From the NCBI GenBank assembly GCA_963693315.1, contig OY856188.1:265975114-266039113 (forward strand): DNA of 64,000 nt, written 5' to 3'. This DNA comes from Diogma glabrata. Taxonomy: Eukaryota > Arthropoda > Insecta > Diptera > Cylindrotomidae. The translations under genes and the position numbers were made by a program. Below the pieces are notes generated by a model, which was not told the DNA's origin, searched no databases, and was given only the letters and a program-made list of their open reading frames with translations. This document shows, piece after piece, positions 55,459-64,000 of this stretch; the stretch's first letter is position 1; every line of letters begins with the position of its first letter.

Positions 55459-56745
55459 CCACGTCCCAGGTTAAATATAAACATTCTTGGTACAGATGGT
55501 TATGCATTAATTGACACAGCCGCTAGATTAAGTATCGCTAGTGAGAGTTTAGTATCGATATTACAGCAGAAATGCGTTGAATTTAAGCCAAAAATTCTTA
55601 CGATTGCCTTAGCAGATGGATCGGAGAAAACTCACAAGGGTTTATTAGCAGAAGTAGATGTAGTCCTAAAAGGAAAAACAATTCCAACCGTATTCCTAGC
55701 ATTACCGGAAGGTAAACCAAAAGAAACTTTATTAGGTATAGATTTTATTATTAGTGCAAAACTTGTACTCGATTTTGCAAATTCTAAATGGAAGTTTGGC
55801 AATGACGGTCCTTTTCATGACTTACTTTTCGAAACAAAGCGACCTGAATATAATAATAAATTAAAATTATCATCTTTAGAGTTGTTACGTCCAAACGAGG
55901 GAAATAATTTAAATACGGTACAATATCAACATGTAAATAATTTATTACATGAGCACGCAGAAATATTTTTGCCAGGGGGAGACCCTACATCGCACGCGGA
56001 ACACCAAATAATATTAGAAAACTCGAACTGTAGACCAATTGCAACACCTCCTTACAGAATGTCTTCCGAAAAAGAACAAATTTTAAAAAAAGAAATAGAG
56101 CGGATGCTCCATGACGATATCATTGAAGAGTGTGAGTCCTTATGGGCGGCACCCGTGGTCCTCGTTCCAAAACCCGATAAGTCTGTCAGAGTATGCATTG
56201 ATTACAGAAAATTGAATGCGATTACTGTGGCTAATAAGCATCCAATGCCACAAATTAATCACGCTCGTGAAATCAATGAATCAAAACCAGATCATTGGAA
56301 ATACTATGCAGACAATAGACGAATTCATAAGACCTTTGAACCAGGTGATCTAGTTTTAGTAAAAACAAAATTACTGAGTGATTCGCAAAGAGGTCTAATG
56401 GCGAAATTCTTCCCTAAGAGGGATGGTCCTTATCGGATCCGAAGTGCTAAGTCGACTACAACATATGATGTTGAAACTATGGATGGTAATTTTGTAGGAA
56501 CTTATCACGTATCATTTTTAAAACACTATACTGGAGAAGTTGATAATTCTCCTACGTATCCGATTAGGAGGCGAGGTCGCCCGACCACTAATAAATCCGC
56601 TATTCCCACCAATCAGTTCGATTCAGTCGCGCCCGATATTTTACAGAGATCTAATGATAATGTCGTTAGCGAACCAGAAACAATGAGTCCACGACTTGAA
56701 AGAAGGTCCACTCGTCGTATTGTGAAGCCCAAAAGATACCAGTAA
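55459..56745 (+). CDS. truncated Pol: protease, RT start, integrase C-terminus
   Basis: 429 codons, open, in frame with gag directly after its TAG. Visible: an aspartic protease with ALIDTAARLSIAS (about 55507) and the later LLGIDFI flap-side motif (about 55735); the RT N-terminus (RPIATPPYRMSSEKEQ, VVLVPKPDKSVRVCIDYRKL, ending KHPMPQIN near 56261); then directly HAREINESKPDHW, an integrase C-terminal segment with a GPY-type module (KRDGPYRIRSAK) and a basic RRGRPTTNK tail. The join at about 56262 removes the rest of RT, RNase H and the integrase zinc finger and core, yet keeps frame. No ATG is needed if it is made by reading through the TAG; the first internal ATG is 55882. Confidence 0.8.
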   Translation, partial: PRPRLNINILGTDGYALIDTAARLSIASESLVSILQQKCVEFKPKILTIALADGSEKTHKGLLAEVDVVLKGKTIPTVFLALPEGKPKETLLGIDFIISAKLVLDFANSKWKFGNDGPFHDLLFETKRPEYNNKLKLSSLELLRPNEGNNLNTVQYQHVNNLLHEHAEIFLPGGDPTSHAEHQIILENSNCRPIATPPYRMSSEKEQILKKEIERMLHDDIIEECESLWAAPVVLVPKPDKSVRVCIDYRKLNAITVANKHPMPQINHAREINESKPDHWKYYADNRRIHKTFEPGDLVLVKTKLLSDSQRGLMAKFFPKRDGPYRIRSAKSTTTYDVETMDGNFVGTYHVSFLKHYTGEVDNSPTYPIRRRGRPTTNKSAIPTNQFDSVAPDILQRSNDNVVSEPETMSPRLERRSTRRIVKPKRYQ

Positions 56746-56850
56746 CTTAATGGTGGATACTTTTATTATTATTTCCATGACGAATTTATTTTATTTTATT
56801 TAATCTTTTGGATCCATGTTGTAGAACAACATAGATCCAAAGGGGGAGGA

Positions 56851-57218
56851 TGTAACAAACGGCTTTATATATATGTATCTTTATACTTTATTCACATGCA
56901 TATTGTCGGTCTTCAAGAATTGTCCTTTATTTTTATATTAAACAACAGTATGTGAACGGTGCCTTTTTGGAATCCATTTTGATTTATATAATTTTGGTAA
57001 AGAAAAGAGAAGAAAAAAGAAATTTGTAATAGAATAGAATACCATGAAAATAAAACGTGTTAATTTTGTCGTAAAATTTGATTAATATTTATTTGAAATA
57101 GAATTATTATAAATATTATAAATATTGTTTATTTTAATAAAAAAAGGAATAACAAGTGTATTTGTTCATTAAAATTTTGTTGAGTGTATATATATGATTA
57201 TTTGTGACCCACGGTTAT
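56851..57218 (+). repeat. 3' LTR of the Arc-like Gag element
   Basis: 368 bp, preceded by the polypurine tract and followed by AATAT. Confidence 0.93.
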
Positions 57219-57483
57219 AATATGTATTTCTATTTTTATGTATTTTTGTATAAAATAAATAAAATGAGCATCGATCAAAGCTTCGAGAGTAGCGTCGAAA
57301 AAGAACAAATCGTTTATCGACGTTTGACTCGATGCTTGACTCTTCTATCGATGCTTCAACATAAACACTCCTATTTGAAAGCATGTATTTATTTCCTTCG
57401 CTTGAATCACATCGATGGTCGACGCTATTATTGAAGCTCCAACATAACGCACCCTAACACAAATGTACACTTTTTAAAACTTT

Positions 57484-58620
57484 GGTGATTGGTCTCACAA
57501 CAACATGTGTTCTGAGGTGGTGAAGTACGTTTTGAAGCCACTCCAGCCATTATTCCGGTAAATCATTCCGTTGATAAGCTGTTCGGACCAAGAAATCCCT
57601 CTACATTCTGTCAATCACAGCGAAAGGTCACAACGTTGTAATATTATTATAATAGTTATTTAACAGACTATAAAGAGTGATATGGGGAAAAGAATATATT
57701 TAGAGCGTGGTGCATGCGATTTAATCTAAGCACTACGGATGATATCAAACTTAATTTGTATGGAACACTTTTAAACAGTAATCGAGTAGGTCAGGATGGA
57801 AACAGGTGTTGAGACCCAAATTTGACAGCTTCGATCTGAGAATGTTCAAAGCTATTGAATTAAGTAGTGTACGATTCAATGCTAATCATGTTGATTAGAT
57901 TTATAAAAAAAATCCGCCATTAATTAACATGAGTGGAGTAACTGATATGGAGTAGAGTCAAGTTTTCTCTACGTTTTTTTATCATTACTATTATATCATC
58001 GCTCCCAAATGTCATTAGAAGTTGTGATACTTAATAAAGGAATGATTTCACATTCACTAATTTGTTTGCCACATATACTAATTGAAATATTATTGGGGAA
58101 CACAGCTTTTAGGTATTATTTTAGATTAAAATGAAGTTCGTTAAAATTAGATCCCTAAGACTAGATTGGAGTGATTTCCATCGAGAATGAAGCAAACAAG
58201 GGACAGTGGCAATTAAATCATCATCAGTCAGTAATAGAGGGACTGAACGTTTAATACCAGAATTTAAAGAATTAATGGCACTGTAAAAGCTTTCGCCAGA
58301 AATTGACATTGTTTGACACAGTTTTGCCTCTTTCGATCTGTTCATTTTTTCTTTTATCTTTTCTATTAACTCGTTTGATATATTGTTGGCCTTAAGTTGT
58401 CGGGATCGATTTACCGGATTTTTGTAGGAGAAGCTAAGTATTAAGTAATTATAGTTTTGGCCGCTTTCGAAAATAAATATTTTTGTTGGGATGTGACTAT
58501 TGAAAAAGGCATGCAATCGATTTCCATAGCATTTGGTTTTCGTTTTTGGGAAGCGATTTGAGGGTCGAGATTTGATAGCGATTTTTTATAACTGATGAAA
58601 TTAATGATCAGAATTTTTAA
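57484..58620 (-). mobile_element. decayed LINE copy of the 49.5-kb family
   Basis: Follows the intact element with gaps: TGTGTTCTGAGGTG and CGGACCAAGAAATCCCTCT near the 3' end (57500-57600), GATATCAAAC at about 57735, then GAATTTAAAGAATTAATGGCACTG (58259-58282) and the block to about 58510 corresponding to 51330-51610 of the intact copy. Internal deletions and many stops. Confidence 0.75.
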
Positions 58621-61089
58621 TACAATGCCAAGAAAAGCTTATATACTGTTAAAAAATCTATTACAATTGTTTTTTTACATTTCTCATAAACAATGCCGGC
58701 AACAACAATAAAACAATAAATATTTGAATGTTGATACAAATAATGAATGTTTATATAACTATTGCAACACGGTTTGTGTGAGAATAATTACGGTTATTTA
58801 CGACCATTTGGAATTACTGCAACACTAAAATTAGTAAATTGATTGGACCCATTAAATTAAAACTCCTGTTTTCCTAATTCAAATTCAAAGTCTAAATCTT
58901 CATAAATAATAAATTATAAATTTTAATTCACATTAAAAATATTTATTTTTCTTTATTTTCAATATATCCATTTTTTATTCTGATTTTGTTTTTTAATTAA
59001 GCTCACACGTGACTATATAATGTTTGTTTTTAATTAATTTTCATTATTTTTAATTTATTTATCTAAATAAAATTATTTTAACTTACGTTACATTTCTATT
59101 ACTTAACACAGTTTTTTTTTATTTAAATTGTATTTTTATTTTTTACTTAAATTTAATGTGTTGTTTGATAAATAATTATTAATTTTTTTTTTGAAATTTC
59201 TGTGTAGTTATTTAAGTTCTAAAATTTAAGAAAATTAAAATAATTTTTGTTTGTTTGTTTTACTGATGAGATTGTGGAGGGGTGGGTAAATTGCTTTTCT
59301 TTTGCTTTAATGATAATATCTTATTTAATAATTATGCAATCAAATTAAAAGGAAAATAAATTTAAATTTATTATCATTAGATTTAATCTTATAAAAGCTT
59401 ATTATATTAATTTTTGTTATATATTATATTAAGTGATGTGAGTTTCAAGTGTATTACTTCGGTTTACGGCTGATTTTTTATTTTGGTGTCAAATTTAACT
59501 TGAATGAAAACGATTGTCTATGCTAGTCGTGAAATCAAGTCCTTCTTGCTGAATTGGCCGTAAAGCGAGGTAATAGTTTATTTTCTTTTAAAAATAAAAA
59601 TAGAAAAATATTTACCGAATGAAGAACGATATGAAGAGGTTTTCAATCTACATTTTTCTTATCTTTTTATCAATTACCAGAAACAAATTTACGCAATAAG
59701 ATTTTAACAGTGAGAAAAAATAGTTATGATAAGTTATTATTATGAGTTATTTAATATTTTTAGGCTTTGAAATTAATAGTTTTTTGTTTGTTGGAGAATT
59801 AAAAAGGCAATTAAGTGAATATTTATTTTACATAATTTTTTTTTGAAGTTTTTTTCTTTTTTTATAGATTTTTAGTTTTGTTTATTTTATACGAAAAATA
59901 TAATATCTAAAAAGCATTTTAAATGAATTACAGTTTTTAATATCAATATACAAATATGTTTTTTATATTAAATTTTTGAATATAGAGATTCTTTCTTGTA
60001 CTTTTGAAAATTAGTTACTGAACAATGGATGTAATTTTGTATTTTGTTTGAAAAACTTTTTTTCAAAATATTTATTTTAAAAAACAAAAACTTAATTAAA
60101 ATTTTAATGCGTTTTAATTTTTTTTTTGGTTAAGGTACTAGGTATACAATTATTTTTAATTTGTTTTATTACAAATTTATTTTAAGTTAAAGCTTTTTAA
60201 GTTGCAAATTTTTGTAAATGGCGTAAATTATTAGAGCAAGGGGACAGATATATGTGATCAGTGAGTTTTGTTGAGTTAAATGGTTTTTGTTGTTTAATTA
60301 CGACAATAATGTTTGAATTTATTTTCTAATAATTACTTAACATATTAGTTTAGTAGAAAACAAATTATATCCATGCATAGCGCTAAAGCCTGATCACAAA
60401 TCGTACGAAATATTTAAAAAATAATTACTTATATTTGAATACAAAATTACATCAAAAATTAAAATATAACCGCATTAAATAAAAAAACAAAACATAATAT
60501 GGTAAAATCTTCAAGAGATTCAAATCTTAAATTTTAAAATTTTAAATTATAGGAAATATTTAAACCAAACGTATTAAAAATAATATTAAACTATATTAAA
60601 CCAAAAAAATTTATATTTACACAAACTAATAATATAAATATTATAATGATTGGTATTGTAAGAATAGAAAAATTTAAGAATTTTACAATAATAATATTAA
60701 TTAATTATATTAATATATATTAATTAATTATTTTCTTTAAATTTAACATTACTTTAATTTAATCAATTTTTGTTTTAAATCTTTGAAAATTTTTTTTTGT
60801 TATAATAATTATATTATTATTTACATCTTTCTTTTATTTGTCTATTAATTTTGATTATGAAACAGAATTAAAAAAATTTGCTTTTAAATTATAAATAATA
60901 AAATAAAATAAAAAATAAATGCAAGGAATGTTTTTTTTTGTATGTTTGTATTTGTTGGAAACAAAAATTATGTTGACCATGTTTTAATTTATGTTAAAAT
61001 TTTTTTTAAAAAAATTTATAAAAATAAATTTTTAGAATAGATTTTATGAATTTAATTTAATTTATATAAATTCTTTTTTGTTATTAAAA
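58621..61089 (-). other. Fasciclin 1 3' flank, AT-rich, likely includes the 3' UTR
   Basis: About 2.5 kb of very AT-rich DNA without ORFs. The 3' UTR of Fas1 must begin at 61089 and run leftward. Several TTTATT words (minus-strand AATAAA) occur, and the poly(A) site cannot be chosen by eye. No transposon was recognised. Confidence 0.45.
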
Positions 61090-61298
61090 TTAAACAAATA
61101 ATTTAAATAGAGACAAAATTACAAGAAAAACTAAATTATAGTTATAATTTGAATTGATCGAAAAACCGCTATCTCGACCGACAGTAACGTCGGTATCAAC
61201 AAGGAATGGACGGCCTATTACATGAATTATTCCATTTGTACAATCAACATCTGGACGAACAACTGTTATCCATTGATCATCCCAGTAAATATAGTATT
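61090..61298 (-). CDS. Fas1: Fasciclin 1, last coding exon
   Basis: Minus-strand exon preceded by a strong acceptor (TTTTCTTTTTTTAG) and ending at TAA 61092-61090; 2 + 207 nt, i.e. 68 residues after a phase-2 junction. It encodes the end of a FAS1 domain: WITVVRPDVDCTNGIIHVIG, where the NGxIHVI box closes FAS1 domains, then PFLVDTDVTVG and a short Asn/Tyr linker. A C-terminal hydrophobic run (LVFLVILSLFKLFV) right before the stop is as expected for a GPI-anchor signal. The wording is close to the fourth FAS1 domain and tail of insect Fasciclin 1, a neuronal homophilic adhesion protein on the outer membrane leaflet. The position where a D is usual (HVID) is Gly here. Upstream exons must lie right of this one; none was found before 64000. 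Confidence 0.85.
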
Positions 61299-62334
61299 CT
61301 AAAAAAAGAAAAGCAAAATTACATTATTTTTGATATGAGAAAAAATTTAAAAATTGAACTTAAAGTATTGGTTTCATTCCAGGAAATATGGGAAGTGTTG
61401 GTATTTGAGTTCATTTTTTTTGGGATATTCAGATTTCTTGCAGCTTTTTTCTTTTTTCTGGGTTGGTAGAAGTATCGATAAAACATTGCAAAATAAGTAA
61501 AGGTTTATGTTTAAGTTTGACCTCTCAATAGTTAAATCTAAGCATTCTTACGTTTTAGTTTTTTTAAAACAAAATTTTAATTTTATTGCGACTACCATAA
61601 AACAATTATTTTCTACTTTTATTGTTTCATTTATGTAGAAAACTTCAATCATTAGCTCACTGAAAAAAATCAACAGGTTATGGGCCCAGTGTGCAAGTTA
61701 AAACAGCCTGAATTAAAAAATTTTGATCATACAGTGAATTTCATACATTTAGTGAAAATCGTGATCCGAATTTTCCGAATTTCCGAATTTTCTTTCTTTC
61801 CACAATCCAGCCCAGCCACTTTTATGCTGATATTAAAAACCTTCTATCATTTCTTAAGTACTTTCGGTACATCACTGACAACATTTTTCTTTTCGTGTTT
61901 TCTTTCGTAGCCACTGGTGGGGGAGTATTTGTGGTGATACTTTGAACTTAAGTATTTTTGAAATTTTAAAAGTTTAGATTTATGAATTTTGTTTTCATAT
62001 TAAGACTGTTACTTTTTTTGAAAAATATTTTAAATAATTTTCTGAGTTAAAATCATTATAATTATATGTTTAATTATGAACGCTAAATAGGTATGCACAA
62101 GGAATAATTATGTAAACTAAATAATTATGTACCAACAATCAATGTAAATAAATAAGGAAATCTTATCTAATTTATTTAAAGAGAGTTTAATCTATATTAG
62201 AGTACAAAGAACTTTTGTTAATAAAGAAGCAATTGAATACAAGGAAGAACAATTAAGCAGGGCAGATATTATTGAACACAAAACACGCAGTAAAATATAT
62301 ATTGCTTACTAAGGAAAAAAAACCATAAAACATT
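61299..62334 (-). other. Fasciclin 1 intron
   Basis: No exon or repeat recognised. A pyrimidine-rich tract precedes the acceptor on the minus strand. Short plus-strand ORFs (61206-61469, 61680-61910) overlap the exon antisense or are AT-rich noise. Confidence 0.5.
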
Positions 62335-63330
62335 GAAGATAGTGGAACTGTTGAAGTTGAAGCTTGGGTTAACGGTAAATGGTACAAGCGTAGTATAGAA
62401 GATGTTGCATACGAGTCAAAATCAAAGGTTAATTTGTTTTCAATTAGATCGCTGATAAAAAATGGTTTTGAAATAAATTTTGAAGAAAAATGTTGTGTTA
62501 TTTCGAAAGAAAATGAAACAGTTGATGTTGGTTACAAAGATGACAACAATTTGGTACGAATTATTTTTTTTCAAGGTTTGACAATTGAAGATCAAGATAA
62601 ATCAATGAATTCGTTGAATAAATGAATAAATTGTTTTTTTGCAAGGAATGTCAAATTTGAAAAACCCATCGAAGTACACATCCATTGAAAGAAAATCGTG
62701 CTGTTGAAATAGATTAGTGTGGGAAAATTCAACGAGTAGGCGGTGGTGCGGTGGTGGTGCACAGTATTTCATGTTAATGCACGATGAGGCTACAGTTTAA
62801 GATTCGTTTATTTGATAGCCCACAAATCAGAAGTTGAGGATAGATTTAAGAATTTTTACATTCATAAAAAAATCATCGAAAAATTCAGTTACATATCCGG
62901 TGTGATAATAGCACTGAATTTATTAATCAAAATCAAATAAAGTATCTCTAAAAGCATGGAATTATTTTTGAATGAATTTCCACCTATACAGCAGAACAAA
63001 ATGGATACATAGAACAAGATAATCGAACGGTTCAAGAATATTCGCGTACAATCATTGGGAAGTGACTTATGCAAATCATTATGGCCAGAATTAGTTAGAA
63101 CAGCAGTTTATTTGTTTGATCGTGAACCAAATTCGAAAAATCAAGAAATAACAGCATATGAAAGTTGGTTTAATGAGAAACCAAAACTGATCATGTAAGG
63201 TATTTGGTACAGTACAATTGGTTGTGCACACATTCCAAAAATTGCAAGAAAAAATATTGCGACGCTGATGCATAGGCTGACTTCACCGCAGCTCTGGAAA
63301 CATATAGTGTTCTGGATATATACTGAGCTA
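62335..63330 (+). pseudogene. copia-type pol remnant
   Basis: Pieces of Ty1/copia Pol in order: a GAG-pre-integrase region (GKWYKRSIEDVAYESKSKVN then LFSIRSLIKNGFEINFEEK, 62370-62500), and integrase core fragments including a DN-TEFIN reading (about 62895), YTAEQNGYIEQDNRT (about 62980-63030, cf. the family YTPEQNGxxER-NRT block) and RTIIGK (about 63045). About 63260-63330 may hold a trace of the distal pol. Multiple stops and deletions. It lies within the Fas1 intron, on the opposite strand. Confidence 0.75.
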
Positions 63331-63449
63331 ATATCCATCAAATACTTTAATTAAAAGCTAACCAATGTTATAGACTTCGTAGTTCTAATTATAAAAATAT
63401 TGTGGTGTTTCTTAGCCGAGTTACAATTATTTAGTTCGATCACTAAATC

Positions 63450-63782
63450 AGGAAATTTAAAACACAATGGATTTTCTAAACGTTATAATTTTATTCGTTC
63501 AAGATTTTACAATAAAAATATTTCTCCTATTACTATTCCCCTTTTAGTTCTTCTTGTACTAACAATGTTTCACCACTTATAATTCTTTTATACTTGTTCA
63601 CAATATCACTTTTAACTTTCTACTTATAACACTTTTAATTTTACTTCGCCTTTATCACTGCTAAATTTTTATACTTTTTGTATCACTAACAATTTTATAC
63701 TGGTTGTATCCTCGAACAACACCTTTTATATATACTACATGAAATAGCCTCGAAACTGCTGTAATGTTCTAGATAGAACACA
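63450..63782 (-). mobile_element. LTR remnant (family shared with 8419-8755)
   Basis: On the minus strand it begins TGTGTTCTATCTAGAACATT, has a TATATATAAAAGG box (about 63733), a run of ACTTATAA/GTGATATTGTGAA words, and ends after AAAATCTTGAACGAATAAAA and CCATTGTGTTTTAAATTTCC, followed by TAGTGATCGAAC (63443-63432). It faces away from the copia pol remnant, so the two may be separate insertions. Confidence 0.6.
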
Positions 63783-64000
63783 CCCTTTTTTTTTTCCTTT
63801 ATCAACAATAAGACGATCTTCAAATATTAACACCTAGGTGTGAAATCTATTCTTTTCAATTGTTTTATTTACCAATTTTTATTTCGTTAACCAATCCTTA
63901 TTCGATAAAACAAATACTTCCTATTAAATGTTTACTTTGGTTGCATTGTTACCTTTTGTATCTTTTGATTTTTATATTTGTAGAACTAACGAGAATTTTC
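63783..64000. other. right edge, intronic sequence
   Basis: AT-rich, nothing recognised. Confidence 0.4.

Larger units (their letters stand above)
53382..57218 (+). mobile_element. LTR retrotransposon with Arc-like Gag and deleted pol
   Basis: 3837 bp, with AATAT duplicated on both sides (53377-53381 and 57219-57223) and 368-bp LTRs. After the 5' LTR, TGGCGCTCCAACGGGGC (53754-53770) has the form of a tRNA-complementary primer-binding site (TGGCGC…, compare Lys-type). A polypurine tract AAAGGGGGAGGA (56839-56850) abuts the 3' LTR. It carries gag and a shortened pol lacking most of RT, RNase H and most of integrase. It therefore cannot copy itself without a helper, but keeps every cis-signal and Gag. 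Confidence 0.95.
53169..57453. mobile_element. foldback/MITE interrupted by an LTR retrotransposon
   Basis: Left GTCCGTTTATGGTGAAGCTT (53169-53188) and right, inverted, GTGCGTTATGTTGGAGCTTC (57453-57434); both continue with CRATAA. Subterminal words AGCATCGAGTCAA and GTTTATGTTG occur in both arms (53203 and 53257; 57325 and 57356 inverted). Removing 53382-57218 plus one target copy would join the two arms into an element of about 440 bp. Confidence 0.6.

Noticed and set aside
62434..62625. 63-codon ORF as a host gene
   Set aside because: It is the GAG-pre-integrase fragment of a copia-type element.

Overview
The window is insect genomic DNA, most likely from a fly or another holometabolan. 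It is AT-rich, its genes are split by very short GT-AG introns of about 55-85 nt, and much of it is transposon. Four host loci can be identified by translation. (1) The PGC-1 family coactivator spargel lies on the minus strand (exons between 4301 and 7669; the last exon or exons lie beyond the left edge). (2) The translation factor eIF3a lies on the minus strand (18253-21977). (3) A DUS4-type tRNA-dihydrouridine synthase is present twice on the plus strand (22352-23771 and 32273-36753). (4) The last coding exon of the GPI-anchored adhesion protein Fasciclin 1 lies on the minus strand (61090-61298). From memory, spargel and eIF3a are also close neighbours in Drosophila (CG9809 and CG9805), so this would be conserved microsynteny.

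Layout. 1-4300: the spargel terminal intron, carrying a full-length but dead RTE-like LINE (213-3501) with an 11-bp target-site duplication. 4301-7669: spargel. 8419-8755: an LTR remnant. 9115-16575: a graveyard of jockey-like LINEs invaded by two other LINE families; one insertion has a 5' inversion and another is a clean nested insertion. 18253-23771: eIF3a and DUS4 copy 1, head to head across 374 bp. 23970-31935: a LINE fragment, several foldback/MITE elements, long (TA)n arrays and a minus-strand jockey-like copy interrupted by a MITE. 32273-36753: DUS4 copy 2, whose third intron has grown from 63 bp to 3.1 kb by repeat insertion.

37173-42725: a structurally complete Ty3/gypsy-class retrotransposon with two LTRs that look identical and a single open 1611-codon gag-pol frame. 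42731-49416: intergenic DNA with a degenerate LTR-like pair, unusual short repeats and a transposon nested in a foldback element. 49497-53165: a minus-strand LINE with an open 1010-codon endonuclease/reverse transcriptase frame; a decayed relative follows at 57484-58620. 53382-57218: a second LTR retrotransposon inside a foldback element. Its Gag is strongly reminiscent of the Arc/dArc capsid family, gag and pol share one frame separated by one TAG, and the core of pol has been deleted in frame. 58621-64000: Fasciclin 1 3' flank, terminal exon and intron, the intron carrying a copia-type pol remnant and an LTR of the same family as the one at 8.4 kb.

The host genes do not form a pathway. The most notable items are the Arc-like Gag element, the DUS4 duplication with an altered residue beside the predicted catalytic cysteine, the intact gypsy-class element and the set of nested MITEs. 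No CRISPR, operon, rRNA or tRNA gene was recognised. All similarity statements are from reading by eye; no database search was run.
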